DNA of 34,886 nt from Cognatazoarcus halotolerans. GTDB taxonomy: Bacteria; Pseudomonadota; Gammaproteobacteria; Burkholderiales; Rhodocyclaceae. The DNA lies in the NCBI RefSeq assembly GCF_009800965.1, contig NZ_WUAF01000028.1:1-34886 (forward strand), read 5' to 3'. Position 1 is the first letter of the stretch, and every line of letters begins with the position of its first letter. Under the pieces are notes generated by a model. That model was not told the DNA's origin. It saw only the letters and a list, made by a program, of their open reading frames with translations, and made no database searches. Position numbers and translations under genes: made by a program. Positions 26,101 through 33,564 of the stretch are shown here, piece by piece.

Positions 26101-26256
26101 CAACAGCAACCGCACAAACCGCAGCTTGCCGCGGGCATCAACATCAATGACCTCGGCCTTGCCGATCCGACCTATCCGGGTCGTTCGGTGTGGGTCGACA
26201 CGGTGTCGGGCGCGTCGGTACGCAACGGCCTGCCGGCACGGCTCACCGCGATCTGA
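23170..26256 (+). CDS. ttrA: Tetrathionate reductase catalytic subunit TtrA (molybdopterin enzyme)
   Basis: TtrA reduces tetrathionate to thiosulfate using a bis-molybdopterin guanine dinucleotide cofactor. The 1028-residue protein has a Tat-like N-terminus (VRRKIIAAGGLTAFAAGF). Cys73, Cys76, Cys80 and Cys138 are placed to bind a [4Fe-4S] cluster (YTGCLGCTTQCGVR, TACGRG). Cys254 in HGSYCGGAW is the likely Mo ligand, as in polysulfide, thiosulfate and arsenate reductases. Later segments include ITGHGGMMSGSGFYN, IMWSVNPMYG, and the C-terminal cofactor-binding domain with NTADAREMGLENGQEAWL. A GAGGAGA site precedes the ATG at 23170; an upstream TTG start at 23155 is less likely. The operon ends in the 26281-26305 terminator. 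A related sulfur-compound reductase cannot be excluded, but linkage to ttrSR supports tetrathionate. Confidence 0.87.
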   Translation: MENVRRKIIAAGGLTAFAAGFSQTAYRMWEKVVGKDAPPTRFYGYAPTPEYTVDERSGKLALNPDQQVSYTGCLGCTTQCGVRVRIDKTTGKVLRVTGNPYNPLSANPELPQNVSVKESFVALSRFGDKGLDGRATACGRGNAVISQIDSPFRVLTPMKRVGPRNSGKWAPISFEQLVQEVVEGGDLFGEGHVDGLRALRALDTPIDPAAPELGPRANQVALMTSVNDGRDSIARRFIQQAYGSINFVRHGSYCGGAWRSGSGAVFGDLKKMPHGRPDLENVEFAIFIGTAPGNAGNPFKRTGALLAKERALGKLEYVVVDPLLTNADNRAARDRGRWVPIRPGTDGALMMGMMRWMMENGRVNTAYLANPNLKVAEAAGEPSFSNASWLIVNQPGHPRLGRFVRGSDLGMEIAPDARYKDADPYFVMGPDGAPLQADLADAAAPLELTDASITLDGQPVAVQTAYMQLKANAMRLELAQYAADCGVPEETITGLADKFTSHGRRAAITGHGGMMSGSGFYNAFGVVVLNLLIGNVNWKGGLAVNGGTFRHDGEGPRYNLASFEGQIKPKGMPLGRNVPYEKTSEFAAKKAAGKPFPAKAPWFPNAPGLTTQWLTGTFEGYPYPLKALIMWSVNPMYGIPGLRSQLGEDFADSKKLPLIISVDPLINESNAYADYIVPDSLLYESWGWTSPWNGVPTKMSTARWPVIEPRMDKTADGQRIGVEVFLIAVSKALGLPGFGANAIADAAGGMHPLESAEDWFLRGGANIAFAGKAPVPDATDEDIEASGVSRIRERLEKTLSPEEWRKVAFLYTRGGRYQPYGQAQDPEHPEWMTWRFKNALHLYNDHVGGARNSLTGKRFNGSPTWQEPAFADGSSMRSHYPEKDWPMLAISFKSPLQNSYSIATRLRNIHPENPVIVNTADAREMGLENGQEAWLQTPGGKHKCTVLVSPGVMPGVIAVEHGYGHRELGARAHHIGEQQQPHKPQLAAGININDLGLADPTYPGRSVWVDTVSGASVRNGLPARLTAI

Positions 26257-26280
26257 GCATCGGTCTGGCCGCATCGGAGA

Positions 26281-26305
26281 AGCCCCGCCAGCGCGGGGCC
26301 TTTTT
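26281..26305 (+). terminator. Terminator between convergent ttrA and ttrR
   Basis: GCCCCGC (26282-26288) pairs with GCGGGGC (26293-26299) around a CAGC loop, followed by TTTTT. It lies 25 bases past the ttrA stop and touches the ttrR stop at 26305. It is an efficient intrinsic terminator for ttrBCA. The reverse direction has no long T-run. Confidence 0.88.
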
Positions 26306-26934
26306 CAATCGAGCGCGCGCGGATCGATCTCGAGCATCAGCCGGGCCAGCTCGGCCGCGCTCTTCACCCCGGCCTTGTCCATGACGTGCTGGCGATGAAC
26401 GTGCACGGTCTTTTCGGAGATGTCGAGCGCGCGTGCCACCAGCTTGTTGGGCAGGCCGCGCGCTAGCAGGCGGGCCACCTCGCGCTCGCGCGGCGACAGG
26501 CCGTCAAGGATGTGCCCCGCCTCGGCGCGGCGGAGCGCGGCGCTGGTCTGCTCCTGGCTCCTGCGCACCGCCTGCGCCACCGCATCGAGCAGCACCTGGT
26601 CACGGAACGGCTTCTCGATGAAATCGCAGGCACCCGACTTCATCGCCTGCACCGCCAGCGAAACCTCGCCATGACCGGTAATGAAGATGATTGGCAAGTC
26701 GCAACCGCGCTGGATCAGCGCCTGCTGCAGCTCCAAGCCGCTCATGGTCGGCATGCGGATGTCGAGCACCAGGCAGCCGGGACGACCGGGCGCCCACTCG
26801 GCAAGGAATTCCTCGGCCGAGGCATGGGCCTGGGCCTCCCAGCCCATCGAATCGAGCAGGAAGACGATGGAGCGACGCAGCATCGCGTCGTCATCGACGA
26901 CATGGATCAGTGCAGGTTCAAGCGGTGCGTTCAT
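26305..26934 (-). CDS. ttrR: Tetrathionate response regulator TtrR (LuxR/FixJ type)
   Basis: The 209-residue regulator is activated by TtrS and should turn on ttrBCA. The receiver domain has the acidic pocket VVDDDA, phospho-acceptor D58 in VLDIRMPTMSG and K108 in IEKPF. The C-terminal LuxR-type helix-turn-helix spans about residues 145-200 (LSPREREVARLLARGLPNK and SEKTVHVHRQHVMDKAGV). The ATG at 26934 lies inside the 3' end of ttrS (17-base overlap) with no strong ribosome-binding site of its own, which implies coupled translation. The longer open frame upstream is a shadow of ttrS. The domain order matches FixJ/TtrR-type regulators. Confidence 0.9.
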   Translation of the reverse strand: MNAPLEPALIHVVDDDAMLRRSIVFLLDSMGWEAQAHASAEEFLAEWAPGRPGCLVLDIRMPTMSGLELQQALIQRGCDLPIIFITGHGEVSLAVQAMKSGACDFIEKPFRDQVLLDAVAQAVRRSQEQTSAALRRAEAGHILDGLSPREREVARLLARGLPNKLVARALDISEKTVHVHRQHVMDKAGVKSAAELARLMLEIDPRALD

Positions 26935-28717
26935 GGGCGGGAAGAGTGACGGTGAAGCACATGCCGGGGCCCTCGTCGGGGCGCATCGCCACCAGGCGGC
27001 CAGCGTGCGCCTCGATGATACTCTTGCAGATCGACAGGCCAAGCCCGAGGCCGTCCGGCTTGGTGGTAAAGAAGGATTCGAACAGCCGGGCCATCTGTGC
27101 GTCGTCCAGGCCGCAACCGTAGTCGCGGACGCGGATCGTGCACTGGCCGCCGTCGCCGCCGATCTCCAGGTCCATGCGCCGCTGTGCGGGCGGCAGCGCC
27201 TGCATCGCGTCCCACGCATTCTTCATCAGGTTGAGCAGCACTTGCTGCAGCTGCAGCGGATCGCCCTCCACCACCGTGGAGCGCGGCAGGCGATCGACAA
27301 GCGTGACCTGCGGCGGCGGCGCCAGCATGCTGCAGAAGAGCTCGACCGCCTCCTGGACCAGCTCGCCCGGCACGCAGTCCTGACGGATCGCCACGCGCTT
27401 CTTCGAAAAGCTGCGAATGCGCTGCACGATGCCGCCGGCCCGCTCCGCCTCGCTGGCAATATCCCGGCTCGCCCCGGCCAGCAGCTCGGGCGTGTAGCGG
27501 CCGCTGTCGAGACGGCGCACCATGCTGTGCGCAAAGTTCGCAATGCTCGCCAGCGGCTGGGTCAGCTCGTGCGCGAGCGTGCTCGACAGCTCGCCGAGGA
27601 TCGACAAGCGCGACAGGTGCTCGGCCTCATCCTGCTGTGCGAGGATGCGTGCCTGCGCCGCATCGCGTTCGGCCAGCGCCTTGCGCAAGTCCTTGGTGCG
27701 CGCCGCCACCTGGTATTCGACCCGCACGGTATGCACCACCCATGCAGCGAGGATCAGGAACAGGCCGACAAAGACCCACCAGAAGCGCTTGAGCCGTGCA
27801 AGCAGGGTGGTATCGCGCAAGTAAGCGTAGGGCCCCAGCTGCAATTCGCGGTACAGCGCATGCACCTCCTGGTAGTCCGCCGGCACCGTCCACGCCACGC
27901 CACCCGGAAGCGGCGCCATCGCCAGCAGCGCGGTCGCCACCGCCTTGGCGAGCGCGCGATCGGTATGGTGCAGGCTCACGAAAGGCCAGTCCGGATACAG
28001 GCGGGATGACAGCTGGCACGGAAAGCCTTGCTGTGCCTGCGGCGCCAGCACGCGAAAGCGCGTCGGGTCGATACTGCCCTGCGCCGCCAGTTCCTCCAGC
28101 AGGCAGGCCCGCAGCGTTGCCGCATCCGCGCGCCCGTCCAACAGCTCCTGCAAGACCTTCTGCATCGGAAAACCCACGAAATCGACGCTGCCGAGATCGT
28201 CAAGCTCGACCCCCACGTCATGGAGCTCGCGCAGCGCCACCAGGTAACCGCCAAACGCCTCCGGCGCCACCGCCGCAAGACGCTGCCCGGCCAGATCGGC
28301 GAGCTGTTGCAGATCCTGCCTTTCGGCCCGCACCACCACCACCGAACCCAGCGCCTTGCCGGGCGAGGAAAAACGGGGATTCTCCAGCGTGGCGATGCGG
28401 CTCGCCCCGAACGCGCTCTCCAGCGCCACATACTGGCCGCCGTGCGTTATGACGAAATCCACTTCCTCGTTTTCAACCGCATGCCACAGGTCCTGCAGAC
28501 CGAAATAGCGCAGCACGAAATGCCGGCCGGGCAAGGCCCGGTCCAGCGCCGCCGCCAACGGTGCCCAATCCTCCGCAGCCGCCTGCTCGCCCTGGTAGGC
28601 CAGCACCCCGATCCGCACCTCCGCCTGAGCAGCCTGGGCCGGCGGGTGGACGGCCCCCGCCCATACGAGGGCAAGAAGGACGAGAAAGCGGGAGATGGTC
28701 GAGGTGGGAAACGGCAT
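26918..28717 (-). CDS. ttrS: Tetrathionate sensor histidine kinase TtrS
   Basis: The 599-residue membrane kinase senses tetrathionate in the periplasm. It has a signal-like N-terminus (residues 8-30), then a periplasmic binding-protein-like domain of the phosphonate-binding type (about 33-300) with cysteines C205 and C234. One membrane helix (313-331) is followed by a short coiled coil, the phospho-acceptor H383 in LAHELTQPLASI, and an ATPase domain with NLMKNAWDAM, YGCGLDD and GLGLGLSICKS. The ATG at 28717 gives a proper signal peptide; a GTG at 28756 would lengthen it by 13 residues. No convincing ribosome-binding site was seen for either. It is followed by ttrR and converges on ttrBCA. Confidence 0.87.
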   Translation of the reverse strand: MPFPTSTISRFLVLLALVWAGAVHPPAQAAQAEVRIGVLAYQGEQAAAEDWAPLAAALDRALPGRHFVLRYFGLQDLWHAVENEEVDFVITHGGQYVALESAFGASRIATLENPRFSSPGKALGSVVVVRAERQDLQQLADLAGQRLAAVAPEAFGGYLVALRELHDVGVELDDLGSVDFVGFPMQKVLQELLDGRADAATLRACLLEELAAQGSIDPTRFRVLAPQAQQGFPCQLSSRLYPDWPFVSLHHTDRALAKAVATALLAMAPLPGGVAWTVPADYQEVHALYRELQLGPYAYLRDTTLLARLKRFWWVFVGLFLILAAWVVHTVRVEYQVAARTKDLRKALAERDAAQARILAQQDEAEHLSRLSILGELSSTLAHELTQPLASIANFAHSMVRRLDSGRYTPELLAGASRDIASEAERAGGIVQRIRSFSKKRVAIRQDCVPGELVQEAVELFCSMLAPPPQVTLVDRLPRSTVVEGDPLQLQQVLLNLMKNAWDAMQALPPAQRRMDLEIGGDGGQCTIRVRDYGCGLDDAQMARLFESFFTTKPDGLGLGLSICKSIIEAHAGRLVAMRPDEGPGMCFTVTLPAHERTA

Positions 28718-29038
28718 GGGGTGGATTGTAGAGCCGCTGGGCGACAGTCCGCACACGCAGTGCCCGAGTTGCCCCCTTCACTTGTGCCCTCTTCGTGGCG
28801 AGCGCCAGACGCAAGTCAATACGTGTCCAAGAGACCGTCGCCGATCAGCGGATCGGACGATCTGCGCCCCATTCCCGCCAGCTTGAAATGGCGCAGCTGC
28901 GATCTAAGATGAAACGTCGAAGTCATGCACGAAACATATTCTTACGAATGAGTCGCAGCCTGGGCTGCCCCAAAGACAGCCCTTCCGGAAGCGAACTGAC
29001 CGAACCGCAATGAACCAGGCATTTGCGCGCCCTCTTCC
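28718..29038. other. Gap between ttrS and the envelope cluster
   Basis: This 321-base divergent gap must hold the promoters of ttrSR (minus) and of the lipoprotein genes (plus). GGGCTG and CAGCCC (28962-28967 and 28977-28982) form a 6-bp hairpin, and CCGATC/GATCGG (28841-28856) a second one. No open frame here is convincing and no promoter was identified with confidence. Confidence 0.4.
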
Positions 29039-29470
29039 ATGCACAGGCTGAAGAACATCACTTCCCGCCCTCGCCTTCGCGGTGGCGCTGCCAATCACTT
29101 CCGGCACGGTGTCGTTCTCTGCCCTCTACTGCTATCGCTAGGAGCATGCACAACGATTCGGATTCAGACCGCCGACGACACGGTACGCATCGAGCGCCAC
29201 TGGGGTGTTCTGGCAGTCGAATTCATCGAACCGGGTGCAAGTCATGTTGCCGAGGTCAGCGCGCTCGGACTGCTGCAAAGCCCGTTCGGCTGGAGTGCCG
29301 GGTACTCGCACCAGAGCTGGGCGGCGCTCGGCCCGGAGTGCCGGCTGGTGCTCTGGGTAACTGCACCCGAACACATCGAGACGGCGCGCCGACTGGCGGA
29401 TTCGTCGCCGGGTGTCTGCGCGATCTCGCCACCGACCACTCACACGGAGGACTCTATCGATGCGCAATAG
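29039..29470 (+). CDS. Small predicted lipoprotein of unknown function
   Basis: The 143-residue product has a long basic N-terminus (residues 1-23), a hydrophobic stretch and a lipobox LSLGAC with lipidation at C37, so it is probably anchored in the envelope. The mature part (TTIRIQTADDTVRIERHWGVLAVEF and so on) is rich in beta-type sequence and has no domain I recognise. Two further cysteines (C101, C126) may form a disulfide. The ATG at 29039 is the only in-frame ATG near the 5' end and lacks a strong ribosome-binding site. The stop overlaps the start of the next lipoprotein gene by 11 bases, so the two are coupled. Confidence 0.65.
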   Translation: MHRLKNITSRPRLRGGAANHFRHGVVLCPLLLSLGACTTIRIQTADDTVRIERHWGVLAVEFIEPGASHVAEVSALGLLQSPFGWSAGYSHQSWAALGPECRLVLWVTAPEHIETARRLADSSPGVCAISPPTTHTEDSIDAQ

Positions 29471-30440
29471 AACCGGATTGTTGATCGCTTCGTTCATCTG
29501 CTCGTTGTGCGGCTGTGCCAGCGTTTCGACGCCACCACTGTTCTTCGGCGAACTCGTCACCTTCGGGCTCGATGTCGGGGCGACGCCGGGTTCCGCAGGC
29601 GCGGACTTCACGCTCGGCTACCGCGATCGCAACCTCGCGATCGTTCCGGTCAGTGCGATAAACAGTGGCAGGGCAAACGAGATCGTGGCGCGGAGCCAGA
29701 AAGACGGCAAAGACCGTTTTGATGCGCTGTCGGTCTTCGGCCAGTTCAAGAGCCAGGCGGAACCAAGCGGCGGGCAAGCCACCCCGGCAGCTTCGACCCG
29801 GGTCAAGCTCGGGCGCTTCTTCGCCACCGGACTCGCGGCGACGAACCTTGCGAACGGCTACCGGAGCGGCTGGACCGGCTCACCCCTGCCATCCGCGCAA
29901 GCGCAGGCAGCCCCGAAAACATCGCCAGCCCAAGGTACGGGGACAGCCCCCGCCGCGCCGGCAGCTGCCGCCAGCGGTGCGGCAAGCGCTCCGCCGGCAA
30001 CCGCCGAACCGTCCAACGAGAATCACGCCTATGCGCCGCCGCTGATCTTCGGGCAGTCCAACACGCTGGGGATCGGCGTAGCGGCTTCGGTCGCGGACCA
30101 GGGCGCCAGCTTCACCCTGGGCTATGCGGGGCGAGACATTGCCTTCGTTCCGGTCATGGCCCGCCACGCCGATGGCTCGCTCAGCCGCATTGGCGGCCGC
30201 GACCAGCTCGGTGCGGACGGAAAGCCCGTCAAGAATGTGCCGGATTCCCGCGAGTCCGACGCCTTCTCGGTCTTCGGACAATTTGAAGCCGACACCGACA
30301 CCAGTGCCCTGCACTACGGCTTGAACCGCTTCTTCACGACCGGAATCGCGGCACGCACCCTGACCGAAGGCTTCTCGTCGGCGATTGCGGCCGATCTGCA
30401 GACCGCGCGCGGAGCGAATACGGGTACCGGAGGCCAGTAA
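29460..30440 (+). CDS. Predicted lipoprotein with two copies of one unknown domain
   Basis: The 326-residue protein starts at the ATG at 29460, with GGAGG nine bases before it. It has a signal peptide ending in the lipobox LCGC (C19). The mature part has two homologous halves. Residues 25-137 contain PPLFFGELVTFGLDVG, ADFTLGYRDRNLAIVPV, DALSVFGQF and LGRFFATGLAATNL. Residues 193-308 contain PPLIFGQSNTLGIGVA, ASFTLGYAGRDIAFVPV, DAFSVFGQF and LNRFFTTGIAARTL. They are joined by an Ala/Pro-rich linker (138-192). I recognise no named domain; the alternating hydrophobic pattern suggests beta strands. The neighbours are another lipoprotein and a cell-wall hydrolase, pointing to an envelope role. Confidence 0.8.
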   Translation: MRNRTGLLIASFICSLCGCASVSTPPLFFGELVTFGLDVGATPGSAGADFTLGYRDRNLAIVPVSAINSGRANEIVARSQKDGKDRFDALSVFGQFKSQAEPSGGQATPAASTRVKLGRFFATGLAATNLANGYRSGWTGSPLPSAQAQAAPKTSPAQGTGTAPAAPAAAASGAASAPPATAEPSNENHAYAPPLIFGQSNTLGIGVAASVADQGASFTLGYAGRDIAFVPVMARHADGSLSRIGGRDQLGADGKPVKNVPDSRESDAFSVFGQFEADTDTSALHYGLNRFFTTGIAARTLTEGFSSAIAADLQTARGANTGTGGQ

Positions 30441-30503
30441 GCGGTGGCCCATGCGGAACAGTCTGCCAATACCTGCTACCAGGACTTTCAGGGGGAGTGA
30501 ATC

Positions 30504-31421
30504 ATGAGCAAGAAGAAGAGATCGGAAGAAGCTGCCGCGCCGGCAGAGGCGCCACCCACGCCTGAAATGCCGCCCGCCCCGACCGGGATGCCGTGGGCCG
30601 ATCCAATGCCGTGGACGGACCCGATGCCATGGGCGAGCGCACCCGGATCGGGTGATTGGGACCGTTTTTCGACATCGCGGATGGCCCCTGCTCCAGCCAT
30701 ACCGGGCATCGCCCGCCGTGCTGGACGCGAGGTCACCGGCGAGGACATGCTGGCCCTGGCACGCCAGCACATCGGCGAGCAGTACATCCTCGGTGCCCGT
30801 GCCCCGATGGCAAACGCATCGTGGAAAGGACCCTGGGACTGCGCCGAGTTCGTCTCGTGGTGCGTCTATCAGGCATCCGGCATCCTGTTCGGCACCGAGC
30901 CGCGCAACGATCCGATGCGCGCCGACGCCTACACCGGCTACTGGGCCCAGCAGGCACGCGCCGCCGCGTGCACGATCCCGGTCGAGGATGCGGTCGCCAC
31001 CGTCGGTGCGGCCCTGCTGCGCTATCCCCAGCCCGGCGCTGCCGGCCACATCGTCTTTTCGGACGGCGCGAGCGGCACGCTGGAGGCCCACAGCAGCAAG
31101 CGCGGCGTGATTGCAGGCACCGTCAATGGCCGGCGCTGGGATACCGGCGTGCTGGTCCCGGGAATCCGCTATTACCGCACAGGCGACGCGACCCCGCCCA
31201 AGCCCGTCAGGGGTGTACTGCGACTCACCCACCCACTGACCCGCTCGCCGCAAGTCGCCGAGGTGCAGAAGGCTCTGAACCAGCGCGGCTACCTGGCCGG
31301 CTCGGAAGACGGCATCTACGGCCCGCAGACCGCCCACGCGGTCGTGCGCTTCCAGAATGACCAGGGACTGGTCGCAGACGGCGAGGTTGGCAGCATCACA
31401 CGCAAGGCGCTGGGGCTCTGA
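30504..31421 (+). CDS. NlpC/P60-like cell-wall hydrolase with C-terminal peptidoglycan-binding domain
   Basis: The 305-residue protein has three parts. Residues 1-75 are Pro/Ala-rich and low-complexity, with three MPW units (29-43). Residues 78-228 are an NlpC/P60-type papain-fold domain with likely catalytic C113 (GPWDCAEFVSW) and H182 (GHIVFSDG). Residues 245-305 are a PG_binding_1 repeat (SPQVAEVQKALNQRGYLAG...DGIYGPQTAHAVVRFQ). It should cut peptide or amide bonds in peptidoglycan. No signal peptide or lipobox is visible (start MSKKKRSEEAA), so export would need a dedicated route, or the target is not its own wall. GGGGGAG precedes the ATG. It lies 63 bases after the duplicated lipoprotein gene, probably in one operon. 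Confidence 0.82.
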   Translation: MSKKKRSEEAAAPAEAPPTPEMPPAPTGMPWADPMPWTDPMPWASAPGSGDWDRFSTSRMAPAPAIPGIARRAGREVTGEDMLALARQHIGEQYILGARAPMANASWKGPWDCAEFVSWCVYQASGILFGTEPRNDPMRADAYTGYWAQQARAAACTIPVEDAVATVGAALLRYPQPGAAGHIVFSDGASGTLEAHSSKRGVIAGTVNGRRWDTGVLVPGIRYYRTGDATPPKPVRGVLRLTHPLTRSPQVAEVQKALNQRGYLAGSEDGIYGPQTAHAVVRFQNDQGLVADGEVGSITRKALGL

Positions 31422-31454
31422 GGCCATCGCAGCCACACCCGGTCTGCGACATCA

Positions 31455-31507
31455 CGGGCCTGCGCGATCTTCGCGCAGGCCCGGTGCGCGGCAGGATGCC
31501 GCGCACC
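31455..31507. terminator. Two abutting perfect hairpins between convergent genes
   Basis: Hairpin 1 (31455-31483) has 13-bp perfect arms around a TCT loop. Hairpin 2 (31483-31507) has 11-bp perfect arms (GGTGCGCGGCA and its complement) around a GGA loop, and shares base 31483 with the first. They fill most of the gap between the hydrolase stop (31421) and the convergent membrane-protein stop (31512). No long T-run follows on either strand. They probably act as a bidirectional terminator or 3'-end stabiliser. Confidence 0.7.
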
Positions 31508-31511
31508 GCAT

Positions 31512-32675
31512 CTATTTCGCCTTTCCCTCGTCCTTCTTCTCGCCTGCATTCACACCGACCGACCGCATTGACGCGACCGACTTGAGCATGTTGAACCAGA
31601 ACGGCGCACCCAGCGCAATGGCGAACGCCGAGACCAGCAAACCGACCAATTTGGTGAACGACGGCCATGTCCAGAAACTCTCGTGCCATTCAGTGAATTC
31701 ATTTTTGTCCCACCCGATGTGTAGCCCGGTGTTCGACAGCGCATCCGCACGACCCTTGATGCGCTGATCCAGCGCATCCTGTTGTGTCTGCAGTTCGTCG
31801 CGCCGCAGTGACCGATCGCTCTGCGCCTTCTTCAGCTGCTTCTCCAGTTCGACGTGATCGCATACCGGTGCACCATGTTCCTGCGCTGCAGTGCCCGAGG
31901 TTGTCTTGTCTCCGGGCTTCGGGCAGTTCGCCAATGCTGCCTCAGCCGTCTTGAACACCGACGACGCCGTCTCGAATGCGTCCCGGGCCTTGTCCCTTGG
32001 CGTAAAGTCGATATAGCCCTCGATCGTCTTCTTGTCGGCCGCCTTCATCGCCTCCTCGACTACCGCGTTGCGCACTTTCGGATCGGCGGACAGTTGCCGC
32101 ACGATGCCCACGGTATCGACGTTCATCGCGACAGCGACCAGGAAGGAAAGGCCCACCAGCACATAGTGCGTCTTCTGCCGGTACCAGGCAGTGAGCTGGG
32201 TCTCGAAGGTCGCGAACCATCCGTCGAGCAGCTTCTGGAAGCTGGCGAGATCGCCGTTGGCACGCGCGCACAGGTCGATGAGCACGCTGCGGATCGGCGA
32301 CTGCGCGGGCAGCTTTTCGGCCAGAGCCCGGATCTCGCCAACCCGTGCAAAGGCGTCTTCCTTGAAACCCTCGACCCGGGAGAGCACCCCTTGCATCAAG
32401 GTCCAGGCGGAGACATAGCTTGCCTTGAAGGTGTTACCGATGCCCGCTGTCCCGAGATATGACACATACGGTGAATCAAGAACCGATTTCGCCTCGGGCA
32501 TGTTTAATGCCTTCGGATCCGCTGAAAGAAGGCTGGCGACCCCTCGGCGCAACCATCGCGCACGACTGCTCGCGAAGGCCGCAATGAACTCGTTGATGGA
32601 GGAAACCACCAACGCGAACACCAGATACACCAGCGACAGGCCCAGCAGAATGTCGAGAGCCACAAAAAAGTCCAT
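31512..32675 (-). CDS. Three-helix membrane protein of unknown function
   Basis: The 387-residue protein has a membrane helix at about 8-34 (ILLGLSLVYLVFALVVSSIN), a second at 170-190 and a third at 342-362, which ends in GAPFWFNMLKS. The large segment between helices 2 and 3 (about 195-335) has two cysteines (C251, C272) and a coiled coil at 274-312. I recall similar proteins with the N-terminal SSINE and C-terminal GAPFWF signatures in varied bacteria, but know no function for them. The ATG has GAGGAG upstream. It is convergent with the hydrolase gene, separated by a double hairpin. Whether it works with the lipoproteins and hydrolase is inference from adjacency. Confidence 0.75.
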   Translation of the reverse strand: MDFFVALDILLGLSLVYLVFALVVSSINEFIAAFASSRARWLRRGVASLLSADPKALNMPEAKSVLDSPYVSYLGTAGIGNTFKASYVSAWTLMQGVLSRVEGFKEDAFARVGEIRALAEKLPAQSPIRSVLIDLCARANGDLASFQKLLDGWFATFETQLTAWYRQKTHYVLVGLSFLVAVAMNVDTVGIVRQLSADPKVRNAVVEEAMKAADKKTIEGYIDFTPRDKARDAFETASSVFKTAEAALANCPKPGDKTTSGTAAQEHGAPVCDHVELEKQLKKAQSDRSLRRDELQTQQDALDQRIKGRADALSNTGLHIGWDKNEFTEWHESFWTWPSFTKLVGLLVSAFAIALGAPFWFNMLKSVASMRSVGVNAGEKKDEGKAK

Positions 32676-33564
32676 TTGCCTTGCTCCTCAATTGACATCA
32701 ATCAGCTGCGCCAGTCGTGGCATGAAGAAACCCCCGATCACACGCCGCCAGGGATAATTCGTTCCAAACCCTCTCGTCTCCACTGAGCCTTGCCGATAGC
32801 GGGATCAGATCCCCTGGCAAACGCTAACGAGCCCGGTTGTGGCAGGAAGGGCGCTCGTGGGTTCGATCAGGAACTGCCCGGCACGCGCGGAACGTCCATC
32901 GTCACGTAGGGTGATATCCCCCTCCAATATGCAATCAAGATGCCGACTGCTCAGCTGTCAAGGAAGATCGTTACGATGCCTCGGGCATCCGTAGCGAGGA
33001 GCCAAGAACGGCGACGGGGACCATGGCCACACGCAGGGTCGGCGCTCTCCGCACGCCGGAGGAGTCCCCATGATTCGCCCAAGGCCCCGACATACCGGAC
33101 ACACCACCGCTTGCATTCATCAGCCATGCGCAGGAGAGCAATGCGCATTCCGGCAGATCGAACAAGCGCGTAAGCAAGACCAGTTCGCGAACACCACCAC
33201 CCCGCGGCGGCGGCCTTCGACCACGGATATGCCAACTTGCTGCCGCGCCCGGACCTGCGCGTGGATCGAAGAACTGCTCAGCCGCCGTGACACCTGCTGG
33301 GCGCGGATCACCTGCGCGATACGGCACCGCTCTGACAGCCCGGATTTCGTAGCCCTGGTTCGTCTTTTCCGGAATCAGGATGGTCTTCTGGAGGTCGCCA
33401 ACGGTCACGACTACCTAGATCTCCGGGATCAGGTCGCCGAAGCTCTCCGTGCGGCTCCGATGCATGGAGCCAGCGTCTGAAGATGCCAATGCTTCAGATC
33501 GCCCGTTCGTGCCAGAATGCGAACAACTTATTACAAAGTCATCAACATTCCAGATGCGTAAAAC
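32676..33564. other. 889-base stretch without a recognisable gene before cas1
   Basis: Open frames occur on both strands (33070-33480 plus; 32971-33408 and 32951-33235 minus), but they overlap each other, have no good ribosome-binding sites and show no domain I know. Just upstream of the membrane-protein gene, a minus-strand frame containing GFGTNYPWRRVIGGFFMP is open for about 38 codons and ends 15 bases before the ATG; it may be a gene remnant. No CRISPR repeat was seen. The cas1 promoter should lie near 33480-33560, where the sequence turns A+T-rich. A decayed or transferred segment is possible. Confidence 0.45.

Noticed and set aside
33070-33480. 136-codon plus-strand frame before cas1
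   Set aside because: The N-terminal half is Arg/Thr/Cys-rich and unlike a protein. Only the last ~45 residues look plausible, and a minus-strand frame overlaps it equally well.
32676-33564. CRISPR array or solo I-F repeat near cas1
   Set aside because: No repeated unit of about 28 bases or partial palindrome of I-F type was seen by eye.
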